A stretch of 64,000 bases of DNA from Pseudonocardia sp. ICBG1293. Its GTDB lineage: Bacteria > Actinomycetota > Actinomycetes > Mycobacteriales > Pseudonocardiaceae. Below the pieces are notes generated by a model that did not search any database, was not told the DNA's origin, and saw only the letters and a program-made list of their open reading frames with translations. The stretch lies in assembly GCF_020131355.1 (NCBI RefSeq), contig NZ_JAHLEL010000038.1, forward strand, positions 744,001 through 808,000. Direction: 5' to 3'. This document shows, piece after piece, positions 52,557-60,864 of the stretch (its first letter is position 1; every line of letters starts with the position of its first letter). The translations under genes were made by a program, and so were the position numbers.

Positions 52557-53942
52557 CTAGCGGGTGCGGGCGGCGCGCTTGGTGCCGTTGTAACCGCCGC
52601 GGGACCGCGGGGACGGCCGCGAGCGGCCGGATCCGGAGGACCCGCCGCCGGGGGACCCGCTCGTGGGCGCGGACTCGCCCTCCGCGGCCGGGACGGAGCG
52701 ACCCTCCTTCGCCGCCACCGCCTCCTCGACCGTGCGGGGTGCGGCGGCGGGGGTGTCGCCGGCGGGGGCGGCGACGGGGTCCGGGGCCCCGTCGAGGGCG
52801 TCCACCGCCGTGGCGGCGGGGGCCGCGGTGGGTCGTGGCCGGGGGGTCGGCCGGGTCCCGGTGGTGGGGCGCGCGGCCGGTGGCGTCCCGATGGTCTGCT
52901 CGGCAGGCACCGGACCCGCCTCGAGGCCGTCGACGCCGGAGTCGATGAGCGACCGGGCGGCCCGCAGCTGCTCGGCGACCCGCGCCCGCAGCCCGGCGAG
53001 CTGCTCGACGCGGCGCTGGGCGGCCGCGGTGGTCTCCTCGGCCTCCCCCCGGGCGTCGGACCGGATCTTCTCGCCGTCGGCGCGAGCCTGGTCCAGGTCG
53101 CGGCGGATCCGCTCCGCCGCCTCCCGCTCGCGGCGGGAGATGTCGGCCTCGAGCGCGTCGCGCTCGGCGAACAACGCGGTCAGGGCCTCGGAACGGCGCT
53201 GGTCCATCGCGATGCGGAAGTCGTGCTCGACCTGCTCGCGGTTCTCCCTGGCCTCGGTGTCGGCGCGGGTGATCCGGGCGGTGACGGTGCGCTCGGTCTC
53301 GGCGAGCTCCCGCTCGGTGGTGCTGCGCTGCTCGGCGAGATCGCGCTCGGTCCGCGCGCGCTGCTCGGCCAGCTCGGTCTCGGTGACGCGGCGCTGCTCG
53401 GCGAGCTCGGCCTCGACGCGCTCCCGCTGTTCGGCCAGCTCACGCTCGACGCGGGCCTGCTTCTCGTCGGCGGTGCGCTCACGCTCGGCGGCCCGGCGCG
53501 CGGTCTCGGCGGCCCCGGCCTCGGCCTGCGCGACGGTCTGTTCCGCCCGGGCGCGGGCGTCCTCGACGACGGCGCGGGCGTGCTCCTCGGCCTGGCGGCG
53601 CTGCTCGGCGACCTCGCGGTCCGCCGCGGCGTGCATCGCGGCGACCTCGTCCTCGGCGAGGCGCAGCATCGACCGGAGCCGCTCGCTCATGCCCTGCACG
53701 CTCTGCGGCGGGCCGGCGAGCCGGTTGACCTGCTGCTGCATCGCCTCGGTGCGGGAACGGGCGTCGTCGAGCTCGCGGCTCAGCCGGGTGTTCTGGGCGA
53801 CGGCGGCGTCACGGTCGGCCGCCAGCATGCGCACCTCGGCGTCGAGCCGGCGCAGGTGACTGTCGACCTGCGCCTGGTCGTAGCCGCGGCGCGTGATCGA
53901 GAAACCGGTCCGGGGTACGGGCACATCGTGGTCACCGGCCAT
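52557..53942 (-). CDS. DivIVA/FilP-like coiled-coil protein
   Basis: This 461-residue protein starts at ATG 53942, chosen because TACGGT lies 7 nt upstream; a GTG 9 bp earlier overlaps that box. The N-terminus (PRTGFSITRRGYDQAQVDSHLRRLDAEV, in part) is the DivIVA lipid-binding pattern. It is followed by some 250 residues of coiled coil dominated by repeated ELAEQR(A/R) heptads, then a Pro/Ala/Thr-rich disordered tail ending RSRGGYNGTKRAARTR. Polar-growth and cytoskeletal proteins of actinobacteria share this plan. Wag31 itself is normally in the division cluster, so this is a paralog. Role at the pole or septum is inference. Confidence 0.8.
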   Translation of the reverse strand: MAGDHDVPVPRTGFSITRRGYDQAQVDSHLRRLDAEVRMLAADRDAAVAQNTRLSRELDDARSRTEAMQQQVNRLAGPPQSVQGMSERLRSMLRLAEDEVAAMHAAADREVAEQRRQAEEHARAVVEDARARAEQTVAQAEAGAAETARRAAERERTADEKQARVERELAEQRERVEAELAEQRRVTETELAEQRARTERDLAEQRSTTERELAETERTVTARITRADTEARENREQVEHDFRIAMDQRRSEALTALFAERDALEADISRREREAAERIRRDLDQARADGEKIRSDARGEAEETTAAAQRRVEQLAGLRARVAEQLRAARSLIDSGVDGLEAGPVPAEQTIGTPPAARPTTGTRPTPRPRPTAAPAATAVDALDGAPDPVAAPAGDTPAAAPRTVEEAVAAKEGRSVPAAEGESAPTSGSPGGGSSGSGRSRPSPRSRGGYNGTKRAARTR

Positions 53943-53949
53943 GTCGCTC

Positions 53950-53955
53950 ACCGTA
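53950..53955 (-). promoter_or_regulatory. -10 element TACGGT of the DivIVA-like gene
   Basis: TACGGT ends 7 nt before the ATG at 53942 on the minus strand. Confidence 0.55.
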
Positions 53956-54022
53956 CCGTCGCCGAGGTTCCACGGGCGTGAGTTCGGTACCGAGGGTCAC
54001 GGGGTTCACCCGGCTATGGGCA

Positions 54023-54055
54023 GAGGCCCCGTCCGTGTGACACGGACGGGGCCTC
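54023..54055 (-). terminator. Strong terminator hairpin after ccr
   Basis: Arms 54023-54037 (GAGGCCCCGTCCGTG) and 54041-54055 pair perfectly over 15 bp around a TGA loop, 18 nt downstream of the ccr stop. It separates ccr from the DivIVA-like gene. Confidence 0.8.
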
Positions 54056-54073
54056 CGGGTGGTCGACGGGGGC

Positions 54074-55405
54074 TCAGACCCCCCGGAACCGGTTGATGCC
54101 CGCGAGGTGCTTCTCCCGCTTCTGGGGGTTCGTCACGCCCAGTCCCTCCTCGGGGGCCAGCGCGAGGACGCCGACCTTGCCCTGGTGGAGGTTCTGCTTG
54201 ACGTCGTTGGCGGCCTGCCCGGTCTCGGCCAGCGGGTACACCCGCGACAGCGTCGGGTGGATCATGCCCTTGGCCACGAGCCGGTTGGCCTCGTAGGCCT
54301 CGCGGTAGTTCGCGAAGTGCGAGCCGACGATCCGCTTGAGGTTCATCCACAGGTAGCGGTTGTCGAACTCGTGCATGTAGCCCGAGGTGGAGGCACAGGT
54401 GACGATCTGTCCGCCCTTGCGGGTGACGTAGACCGACGCACCGAAGGTCTCACGGCCCGGGTGCTCGAAGACGATGTCCGGGTCCTCGCCGCCGGTGAGC
54501 TCGCGGATCTTCGCGCCGAGCCGCTTCCACTCCCTGGGGTCCTGGGTGTTCTCGTCGGACCAGAACTTGTAGCCCTCGGCGTTGCGGTCGATGACCAGGT
54601 CCGCGCCCATGTCCCGGCAGATCTGCGCCTTCTCCTCCGAGGAGACGACGCAGATCGGGGTGGCGCCGCCGTTGAGCGCGAACTGGGTGGCGTAGGAGCC
54701 GAGGCCGCCGGAGGCGCCCCAGATCAGCACGACGTCGCCCTGCTTCATGTCGGCGCCGTTCTTCGACACCAGCTGGCGGTAGGCGGTGGAGTTGACCAGG
54801 CCCGGGGACGCGGCCTCCTCCCACGTGAGGTGGTCCGGCTTCGGCATCAGCTGGTTGGACTTGACCAGGGCCAGCTCGGCGAGGCCGCCGAAGTTGGTCT
54901 CGAAGCCCCAGATGCGCTGCTCCGGGTCCATCATCGTGTCCGAGTGCCCGTCCGGGCTCTCCAGCTCGACCGACAGGCAGTGTGCGACGACCTGGTCCCC
55001 CGGCTTCCAGCTGTTCACCCCCGGCCCGGTCCGCACGACGACACCGGCCAGGTCGGAGCCGACGACGTGGTAGGGCAGGTCGTGCCGCTTCGCCAGCGGC
55101 GAGAGCTTGCCGTAGCGCCGGAGGAAGCTGAACGTCGAGACCGGCTCGAAGATCGAGGTCCAGACGGTGTTGTAGTTGATGGCGCTGGCCATGACGGCCA
55201 CCAGCGCCTCACCGGGGCCCAGCTCGGGGACCGGGACGTCCTCGACGCGCAGGCTCTTGCGCGGGTCCTTCTCCTTGGTGGTCAGACCCTCGAACACGTC
55301 CGCGTCCTCGGCGCGGACGGTGACGCCCTGGTAGTGCTCGGGCACCTCCAGGCCTCCGACGTCGGTGAACTGCCCGGCGAGGATGGCGTCGCGGATGTCC
55401 TTCAC
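54074..55405 (-). CDS. ccr: Crotonyl-CoA carboxylase/reductase
   Basis: Key enzyme of the ethylmalonyl-CoA pathway: NADPH-dependent reductive carboxylation of crotonyl-CoA to ethylmalonyl-CoA. The protein is 443 residues. The four residues known from the Kitasatospora enzyme to hold CO2 are all present with a constant offset of two: N79 (INYNTVW), F168 and E169 (WGFETNFGG) and H363 (VGSHFANYREA). The cofactor motif is WGASGGLGSYATQFA. So it should carboxylate rather than merely reduce. GGAGG lies about 9 nt before the GTG at 55405. It is upstream of a strong terminator and about 190 bp downstream of the epimerase gene. Confidence 0.96.
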   Translation of the reverse strand: MKDIRDAILAGQFTDVGGLEVPEHYQGVTVRAEDADVFEGLTTKEKDPRKSLRVEDVPVPELGPGEALVAVMASAINYNTVWTSIFEPVSTFSFLRRYGKLSPLAKRHDLPYHVVGSDLAGVVVRTGPGVNSWKPGDQVVAHCLSVELESPDGHSDTMMDPEQRIWGFETNFGGLAELALVKSNQLMPKPDHLTWEEAASPGLVNSTAYRQLVSKNGADMKQGDVVLIWGASGGLGSYATQFALNGGATPICVVSSEEKAQICRDMGADLVIDRNAEGYKFWSDENTQDPREWKRLGAKIRELTGGEDPDIVFEHPGRETFGASVYVTRKGGQIVTCASTSGYMHEFDNRYLWMNLKRIVGSHFANYREAYEANRLVAKGMIHPTLSRVYPLAETGQAANDVKQNLHQGKVGVLALAPEEGLGVTNPQKREKHLAGINRFRGV

Positions 55406-55594
55406 TGCTGGCCTCCGATGGCGACGTTGTCAGGGGAGTCGGGTGGGCTCACCCGGTGATGCTTGGGATACCGCAAGTTACTGCGTAGTATCTTAACCGT
55501 AGGTCGCCGGTGAGGGTGATACCCGAAGCGTGCTTCGTGATCCACCCCACCGGACGCCCGTACTGTCCTTCGGGACGGGGCCGTGCCGTGCCGG
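55406..55594 (-). promoter_or_regulatory. ccr upstream region
   Basis: This unusually AT-rich patch for the window holds TAAGAT on the minus strand near 55490 as a possible -10. GATAC and GTATC half-sites flank CGCA and TGCG (55466-55491), making an imperfect palindrome that could be an operator. Small hairpins near 55527-55540 (CGAAGC/GCTTCG) and 55562-55577 may end the epimerase transcript. Confidence 0.4.
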
Positions 55595-56053
55595 TCAGTG
55601 CGCGTCGGCGGCCGGCTCGACGAGCTCGACCAGGACCCCGCCGGCGTCCTTCGGGTGCACGAAGTTCACCTTCGAGTCCGACGTGCCGCGGCGCGGGGCG
55701 TCGTAGAGCAGGCGCAGGCCCTTGGCCCGCAGGGCGTCCGCCGCCGCGGCGACGTCGGTGACCCGGTAGGCGACCTGCTGCAGGCCCGGCCCGTTGCGGC
55801 CGATGAACTTCGCGATCGTCGAATCCTCGTTCAGCGGGGCGAGCAGCTGGACCTTCGTGGCGGAGGCGTCCTCGCCCGGTGCGCCCAGCATGGCCTCGCG
55901 CACTCCCTGCTCGGTGTTGGTCTCGGTGTGCACCGCGACCAGTCCCAGGTTGTCCGCGTACCAGCGGATGGCCTCGTCCAGATCGGGCACCGCGATGCCC
56001 ACGTGGTCCACGGCCACGACCAGCGGCGACAGGGCGTCCTCGGTTGTCGTCAT
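55595..56053 (-). CDS. mce: Methylmalonyl-CoA/ethylmalonyl-CoA epimerase
   Basis: This 152-residue VOC-fold protein interconverts the 2-epimers of methylmalonyl- and ethylmalonyl-CoA using a divalent metal. Signatures are VVAVDHVGIAVPDLDEAIRWY (metal His in DHVGIAV), the QVAYRV strand, VQLLAPLNEDSTIAKFI, and VNFVHPKDAGGVLVELVEP with His and the terminal Glu ligand. It sits between ccr and the thiolase gene. In mycobacteria the same epimerase-thiolase pair is adjacent. The leaderless-type TAGCTT lies 8 nt before the ATG at 56053. Confidence 0.94.
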   Translation of the reverse strand: MTTTEDALSPLVVAVDHVGIAVPDLDEAIRWYADNLGLVAVHTETNTEQGVREAMLGAPGEDASATKVQLLAPLNEDSTIAKFIGRNGPGLQQVAYRVTDVAAAADALRAKGLRLLYDAPRRGTSDSKVNFVHPKDAGGVLVELVEPAADAH

Positions 56054-56061
56054 GAGGGCAG

Positions 56062-56067
56062 AAGCTA
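56062..56067 (-). promoter_or_regulatory. -10 element TAGCTT of the epimerase gene
   Basis: TAGCTT ends 8 nt before the ATG at 56053. Confidence 0.5.
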
Positions 56068-56191
56068 CCGCTTCTACTCGCCGGTAGGATGCTGTGCCGC
56101 TGGTCACCCCCACCGTTCGGTGCGTCCGGACCGGCCGGGGCCGTGGGTATGGTGGCGGCCCACCTGACAACGAAGCCTGATGGAGGACCCC

Positions 56192-57379
56192 GTGTCCGGA
56201 ACCGTGATCGTCGCCGGCGCCCGCACCCCGATGGGCCGTCTGCTCGGCTCCCTGAAGGGCTTCTCCGGGGCCCAGCTGGGTGGCGTCGCCATCAAGGCGG
56301 CGCTCGAGCGGGCCGGCGTGGCGCCCGAGCAGGTCCAGTACACGATCATGGGTCAGGTCCTCACCGCCGGCGCGGGCCAGATCCCGGCGCGTCAGGCCGC
56401 CGTCGAGGCGGGCATCCCGATGGACGTCCCCGCGCTGACCATCAACAAGGTCTGCCTGTCCGGCGTCGACGCCATCGCGCTGGCCGACCAGCTCATCCGC
56501 GCGGGCGAGTTCGACATCGTCGTCGCCGGTGGTCAGGAGTCGATGACCCAGGCGCCGCACCTGCTCGCGAAGTCCCGCGAGGGCACCAAGTTCGGTGACA
56601 CCACGCTCACCGACCACATGGCCTACGACGGCCTGTTCTGTGCCTTCGACCAGGTCGCGATGGGCGCCTCCACCGAGAAGTACAACGAGCGCTACGGCCT
56701 GACCCGCGAGGAGCAGGACGCCTTCTCCGCCCGTTCGCACCAGCGCGCCGCCCGTGCCGCGCAGGACGGGACGTTCGACCAGGAGATCGCCCCGGTCGAG
56801 ATCCCGCAGCGCAAGGGCGACCCGGTGGTGTTCTCCACCGACGAGGGCGTGCGCGGCGACACCACCGCCGAGGGCCTCGGCAAGCTCCGTCCGGCCTTCG
56901 CCGCCGACGGCACCATCACCGCGGGGTCGGCCTCGCAGATCTCCGACGGCGCGGCCGCGGTGGTCGTGATGAGCAGGGCCAAGGCCGAGGAGCTGGGCCT
57001 GGACTGGATCGCCGAGATCGGCGCGCACGGCGTCGTCGCCGGTCCGGACGCCTCGCTGCACGAGCAGCCGGCCAACGCCATCGCCAAGGCGTGCGAGAAG
57101 GAGGGCATCCAGCCCGCCGACCTCGACCTGATCGAGATCAACGAGGCGTTCGCCGCGGTCGGCATCGTCTCCGCCCGCAAGCTCGGGATCGACGAGGGGA
57201 AGGTGAACGTCGACGGCGGCGCCATCGCCCTCGGTCACCCGATCGGTATGTCCGGCGCGCGGATCGCGCTGCACCTGGCGCTCGCGCTGAAGTCGCGCGG
57301 CGGCGGCGTCGGTGCGGCCGCGCTGTGCGGCGGCGGCGGCCAGGGCGACGCGTTGATCGTGCGCGTCCCCCAGTCCTGA
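56192..57379 (+). CDS. Acetyl-CoA C-acetyltransferase (thiolase)
   Basis: Condenses two acetyl-CoA to acetoacetyl-CoA, the entry reaction of the ethylmalonyl-CoA pathway, or cleaves it. The protein is 395 residues from GTG 56192; an in-frame ATG 12 bp upstream overlaps the ribosome site GGAGG, which is well placed for the GTG. The nucleophile is C88 in [15 protein letters not shown]. Other signatures are INEAFAAVG, the His of [12 protein letters not shown] and the second Cys in [12 protein letters not shown]. It diverges from the epimerase gene. A 12-bp hairpin follows the stop. Confidence 0.95.
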   Translation: MSGTVIVAGARTPMGRLLGSLKGFSGAQLGGVAIKAALERAGVAPEQVQYTIMGQVLTAGAGQIPARQAAVEAGIPMDVPALTINKVCLSGVDAIALADQLIRAGEFDIVVAGGQESMTQAPHLLAKSREGTKFGDTTLTDHMAYDGLFCAFDQVAMGASTEKYNERYGLTREEQDAFSARSHQRAARAAQDGTFDQEIAPVEIPQRKGDPVVFSTDEGVRGDTTAEGLGKLRPAFAADGTITAGSASQISDGAAAVVVMSRAKAEELGLDWIAEIGAHGVVAGPDASLHEQPANAIAKACEKEGIQPADLDLIEINEAFAAVGIVSARKLGIDEGKVNVDGGAIALGHPIGMSGARIALHLALALKSRGGGVGAAALCGGGGQGDALIVRVPQS

Positions 57380-57396
57380 TCTCCGTGTAGTCCACC

Positions 57397-57423
57397 TCGG
57401 CCCCCGCCCTCGGCGGGGGCCGA
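57397..57423 (+). terminator. Terminator hairpin between thiolase and meaB genes
   Basis: A perfect 12-bp stem (57397-57408 with 57412-57423, TCGGCCCCCGCC and complement) with a 3-nt loop begins 18 nt after the thiolase stop. meaB starts 33 nt further, so it is attenuated or has its own promoter. Confidence 0.7.
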
Positions 57424-57455
57424 CGTGCATCCGTCCCCCGACAAGGAGACCGACC

Positions 57456-58433
57456 GTGCCCGGACCGCCGGACCCCCAGGACCTGGTGGAGCGCGCCCGG
57501 CGCGGCCAGCAGCTCGCCGTCGCCCGGCTGATCTCGATGGTGGAGAACGCCGGGCCGCGGCTGCGGGAGGTGTCGGCGGCGCTGTCACCGCACACCGGCC
57601 GGGCACACGTCGTCGGGCTCACCGGGTCCCCGGGCGTGGGCAAGTCGACCTCCACGTCGGTGCTGGTCACCGAGCTGCGGGCGCGCGGCCGCCGGGTCGG
57701 GGTGCTGGCGGTCGACCCGTCCTCGCCCTTCAGCGGCGGGGCGCTGCTGGGCGACCGGGTGCGGATGGGCGAGCACGCGGACGACGACGGCGTGTTCATC
57801 CGGTCGATGGCCACCCGCGGGCACCTGGGCGGGCTGTCCTGGGCGACGCCGCAGGCGCTGCGGGTGCTCGACGCCGCGGGCTGCGACGTCGTGCTGATCG
57901 AGACCGTCGGCGTCGGGCAGTCCGAGGTCGAGATCGTCGGGCTCGCGGACAGCACCGTGGTACTGCTCGCGCCGGGGATGGGCGACGGCATCCAGGCGGC
58001 CAAGGCCGGGATCCTGGAGATCGGGGACGTCTTCGTGGTCAACAAGGCCGACCGTGAGGGCGCCCGGCGCACCGTGCGCGAACTGCGGAACATGCTGCAC
58101 CTGCGCCAGCCGGAGAGCGGCGAGCCGTGGGAGCCGCCGGTCCTGTCGACCGTCGCGTCCCGTGCGGAGGGCATCGGGGCGGTGGCCGACGCCCTCGACG
58201 AGCACCTTGCCTGGGCCGAGAAGTCCGGGGAGCGGGAACGACGGCGCCGCGCGCGGGCGCGGCGCGAGATCGAGGGCATCGGGATGGAACAGGTCCGGGC
58301 CCGGATGGAACGCGTGCGTGGTGGCGACGCGCTCGACAGCCTCACCGAGCGGGTGCTGGGCGGCGAGCTGGACCCGTGGGCCGCCGCCGACGAGCTGCTG
58401 GAGCAGTCCGGCCGGGCCGACCGGCCCGGGTGA
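57456..58433 (+). CDS. meaB: MeaB/ArgK-family G3E GTPase, B12-mutase chaperone
   Basis: Guards loading and repair of adenosylcobalamin in acyl-CoA mutases, here methylmalonyl- and/or ethylmalonyl-CoA mutase. The protein is 325 residues. Walker A is GSPGVGKST (57-65). The switch region has VDPSSPFSGGALLGDRVRM, and FIRSMATRGHLGGLS, ETVGVGQSEVEI and VVNKADREGA (NKxD) follow. The C-terminal helical dimerisation arm is Arg/Glu-rich. AAGGAG lies about 9 nt before the GTG. In many actinobacteria it sits beside methylmalonyl-CoA mutase genes; here it follows the thiolase gene instead. Confidence 0.94.
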   Translation: MPGPPDPQDLVERARRGQQLAVARLISMVENAGPRLREVSAALSPHTGRAHVVGLTGSPGVGKSTSTSVLVTELRARGRRVGVLAVDPSSPFSGGALLGDRVRMGEHADDDGVFIRSMATRGHLGGLSWATPQALRVLDAAGCDVVLIETVGVGQSEVEIVGLADSTVVLLAPGMGDGIQAAKAGILEIGDVFVVNKADREGARRTVRELRNMLHLRQPESGEPWEPPVLSTVASRAEGIGAVADALDEHLAWAEKSGERERRRRARARREIEGIGMEQVRARMERVRGGDALDSLTERVLGGELDPWAAADELLEQSGRADRPG

Positions 58434-58495
58434 GGACCGGGCCCGCCCGGGGCGGACACGTCATCGCGTAACGGGGCGGTGCCGGCCCGCCACGT

Positions 58496-59710
58496 TCAGG
58501 GGACGGCGGCACCGGGCAGGGTCGCGAGCCGGTCGAGGACGCGCTGCGACCCGGTGCGCAGGGCGAGCGCCCTGGCCCTGGCATGGGCGGCTTCCGCGGC
58601 GGGACCGTCGCCCTCGCGCAGGGCGCGGAGCACGTCCTCCAGAGCGAGGTCGGTGCGTTCCCGGACCGGGCGATCCGGCCCGTCACCGTCGGCGGTGAGC
58701 CAGGCGGGGGCGGTGTGCACGTCGATGGCCGGGCGGTGTCCCGCGGCGGTCCGTCCGCGCTCCCGGGGCCCGTGGTCGGGACCGGCCCCCGGTGTCGCCT
58801 CGGTGCGCCCGGTCCCGGTGGCCGTGTCCCCGGTCGTCATGTCCCCGGTCGCGGTGTCCCCGGCCCCGGGGTCCGGGGTTCCGATGGTGCCGGTCCCGGC
58901 GCGCCCGGTCCCGGCGTCCGGGATCCGGGCGTCCGGGGTCCGGGCGCCCGTGCCCCCGGAGGTGCCCGTCCGTGCGTCCGCAGGTCTCGCGCGCGGTGCG
59001 GTCGGCGCCGGGCCGGCGCCCTGCGGGTCGGTGGCGGGCAGCTCGCTCAGCAGCCGATCGCGCCGGCCCCGGGCGGTGTCCGCCGTGGCCGGGTGCCCTC
59101 CGCGCAGGGCCGCGGACTCCGCCTCGACGTAGGCCTCCCACGCCCGGTCCGGCGCGGCCCGGTCGCGCTCCTGGTCCCCGAGCCGTAGTGCGGCCGCGGC
59201 GAGCAGCCCGGTGAGCACGCGCACCCGGCGCGGGTCCCGTGCGTAGGCGGCCGGTTCCCGCAGCTGGGCGACCACGGCGGCCACCGCGTGGTGGGCGGCG
59301 GCGGTGCCCAGCCGGTCGTCCAGCGCGGTGGTCGCCGCCCACTGGGCGCGCAGCAGGTCCAGCTCCTCGTCCCCGACGGCGGCCGCCCGCTCCAGCGCCG
59401 CGTGCAGCCGCGCCGCACCGTCGGTGGGCTCCGGGGCCGTCCCGTCGAGACCGAGCGCGGCGGGGGTGCTGCCGTACAGCTCGGCCAGCAGTGCGCGGTG
59501 GGTGGGGTCCGGGACGGCGTGACCGTTCTCCCAGCGCGACAGCTGGGTCTTCAGGCTCGCCGCCCGGGCGGTGCCGCCGGCCCCGGCGACCAGCGCGGCG
59601 AGCGCGCGGGCGGCCTCGGACTGCGACCACCCCCGCCGGTCGCGAGCTGCGCGCAGTGCGGCACCGGCACCGGGAGCGGGTCGGTCGGCAGTGGGCGGCG
59701 GCGGGGGCAC
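58496..59710 (-). CDS. XRE-type helix-turn-helix regulator with long C-terminal region
   Basis: The protein is 404 residues from GTG 59710, fixed by a clear promoter. The HTH at about 15-75 (ALRAARDRRGWSQSEAARAL, LKTQLSRWENGHAVPDPTHRALLAELYG, in parts) has a Gly/Ala insertion between helices. The middle (about 95-225) is helical and repeat-like. Residues 225-330 are low-complexity Thr/Gly/Asp/Pro sequence with TGDTATGDMTTGDTATG. The end is again helical. Such regulators in actinobacteria often control development or secondary metabolism. A perfect 7-bp inverted repeat abuts its -35, suggesting autoregulation. Confidence 0.75.
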   Translation of the reverse strand: MPPPPPTADRPAPGAGAALRAARDRRGWSQSEAARALAALVAGAGGTARAASLKTQLSRWENGHAVPDPTHRALLAELYGSTPAALGLDGTAPEPTDGAARLHAALERAAAVGDEELDLLRAQWAATTALDDRLGTAAAHHAVAAVVAQLREPAAYARDPRRVRVLTGLLAAAALRLGDQERDRAAPDRAWEAYVEAESAALRGGHPATADTARGRRDRLLSELPATDPQGAGPAPTAPRARPADARTGTSGGTGARTPDARIPDAGTGRAGTGTIGTPDPGAGDTATGDMTTGDTATGTGRTEATPGAGPDHGPRERGRTAAGHRPAIDVHTAPAWLTADGDGPDRPVRERTDLALEDVLRALREGDGPAAEAAHARARALALRTGSQRVLDRLATLPGAAVP

Positions 59711-59717
59711 GGGACCG

Positions 59718-59746
59718 ATTCTGTCGGTGCACCGCCGTAGGGTCAA
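59718..59746 (-). promoter_or_regulatory. Promoter of the XRE regulator gene
   Basis: On the minus strand TTGACC (59741-59746), a 17-bp spacer and CAGAAT (59718-59723) end 7 nt before the GTG at 59710. The best -35/-10 pair found in the window. The transcript should be leaderless. Confidence 0.7.
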
Positions 59747-59751
59747 CGGCA

Positions 59752-59770
59752 TTGACGCACCAGGCGTCAA
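59752..59770. promoter_or_regulatory. Candidate operator palindrome
   Basis: TTGACGC (59752-59758) and GCGTCAA (59764-59770) form a perfect inverted repeat with a 5-bp spacer, 5 bp from the XRE -35 and 24 bp before a small plus-strand ORF. The half-site TTGACG also resembles a plus-strand -35. Confidence 0.55.
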
Positions 59771-59794
59771 CCCCCTCGACCCTCGGAGCGTGCC

Positions 59795-59971
59795 GTGGAC
59801 CTCATCGACTATCTGGCGTGCGTGGGTCTGTCCGGCCTCAGCGGCGCGCTGGCCGGGCGGGCCGCGGTGCGGCGGATGCTGTGGACCCGGCCACCCCGCG
59901 GGTCGGTCATGCGCAGCTGGCGCGGTGGTGGCCCGCCGGGCGGGCCGCGGCGGCGGAGACGGGCCGGCTGA
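59795..59971 (+). CDS. Possible small protein, 58 residues
   Basis: A short frame from GTG 59795 to TGA 59969-59971 with GGAG about 9 nt upstream. It encodes a hydrophobic start (VDLIDYLACVGLSGLSGALAG) and a basic, Gly/Arg/Pro-rich end (GGPPGGPRRRRRAG). It is divergent from the XRE gene and shares its palindrome region. No family is recognised and the frame could be chance in GC-rich DNA. Confidence 0.35.
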   Translation: MDLIDYLACVGLSGLSGALAGRAAVRRMLWTRPPRGSVMRSWRGGGPPGGPRRRRRAG

Positions 59972-59980
59972 GGGGGAGGG

Positions 59981-60484
59981 TCAGGCGAAGTCGCCCGCGG
60001 CGCGGCGCACCGAGCGCAGCAGCGTGGTCAGCTGCTCTTCCTCGGCCGGGGCCAGTCCGCTCAGGCCGAAGTCGATCGCGGTCACCGCGCCGGTGGCCTT
60101 CTCCAGCCGCGCGCGCCCCTCGGTCGTCAGCTCGACCAGGGTGGCGCGCCGGTCGGTCGGGTGCGGCATCCGGCGTACGAGGTCGTCCCCCTGCAGCCGG
60201 TCGACGATGTTGGTCACGCTCGTCGGGTGCAGCTGCAGGCGCTCGCCCATCACCCGCATCGGGAGGCTGCCGCGTCGGGCGAAGTCGAGCAGGACCAGCG
60301 CCTCGTAGCGGGCGAAGGTCAGCCCGTGCGGCCGCAGCGCCGCGTCCACGGCCGACAGCAGGATCTGCTGCACCCGCATCACACTGGTGACCGTCGCCAT
60401 CGTGCGGGCGGGGCCGACCCGCTCCTCCCAGAGCTCGGCCGCACGCTGGATCGGGTCGAAGGGGAGCGACCCGCGGGATGCCAT
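59981..60484 (-). CDS. MarR-family transcriptional regulator
   Basis: This 167-residue winged-helix regulator has an N-terminal dimerisation helix (PIQRAAELWEERVGPA) and HGLTFARYEALVLLDFARRG. The recognition helix lies in LHPTSVTNIVDRLQGDDLVRRM, followed by the wing PTDRRATLVELTTEGRARLE. All are canonical. Its leaderless ATG follows TAGCGT by 6 nt. It is divergent from the thiamine-binding-type/hydrolase gene pair with a 65-bp gap, so that pair is the probable target. Confidence 0.93.
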   Translation of the reverse strand: MASRGSLPFDPIQRAAELWEERVGPARTMATVTSVMRVQQILLSAVDAALRPHGLTFARYEALVLLDFARRGSLPMRVMGERLQLHPTSVTNIVDRLQGDDLVRRMPHPTDRRATLVELTTEGRARLEKATGAVTAIDFGLSGLAPAEEEQLTTLLRSVRRAAGDFA

Positions 60485-60490
60485 GGCCCG

Positions 60491-60496
60491 ACGCTA
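60491..60496 (-). promoter_or_regulatory. -10 element TAGCGT of the MarR gene
   Basis: TAGCGT on the minus strand ends 6 nt before the ATG at 60484. Confidence 0.6.
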
Positions 60497-60549
60497 GCAA
60501 GTGCCGTGACCGGCTCCGATCCGCGTGCCGGGCGTGGCGCGGTGTCGGC

Positions 60550-60864
60550 ATGCTCTTCGCCTTCAGCATCGCCCCGTCCGGATCGGACTCCGGGGACGGC
60601 AGTGTCGGTGCCGCCGTCGCCGAGGCCGTCCGGGTGGTCCGCGAGTCCGGCCTGCCGAACGAGACCACCTCGATGTTCACCACGATCGAGTCCGAGACCT
60701 GGGACGAGGGGATGGCGGTGGTCAAGCGGGCCGTCGAGGCCGTCACCGCCGTCTCACCGCGCGTCAGTCTGGTCCTCAAGGCCGACATCCGGCCCGGTCA
60801 CCGGGGCCAGCTGCGGGCCAAGGTGGAGCGGGTCGAGCAGCACCTGCGCGCGGACGGCGCGTGA
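60550..60864 (+). CDS. MTH1187/YkoF-family thiamine-binding-type protein
   Basis: This 104-residue protein is from ATG 60550; the frame is open upstream, but the family N-terminus MLFAFSIAPSG fits this start. Its ferredoxin-like fold is marked by VAEAVRVVRESGLPNETTSMFTTIESETWDEGMAVV (in part) and RVSLVLKADIRPGH. MTH1187/YkoF proteins bind thiamine or related molecules as dimers or tetramers, and their cellular role is poorly known. The next gene overlaps its stop by GTGA. Confidence 0.85.
   Translation: MLFAFSIAPSGSDSGDGSVGAAVAEAVRVVRESGLPNETTSMFTTIESETWDEGMAVVKRAVEAVTAVSPRVSLVLKADIRPGHRGQLRAKVERVEQHLRADGA

Noticed and set aside
53942..53951. GTG at 53951 as start of the DivIVA-like gene
   Set aside because: It overlaps the TACGGT box, whose spacing fits the ATG at 53942.
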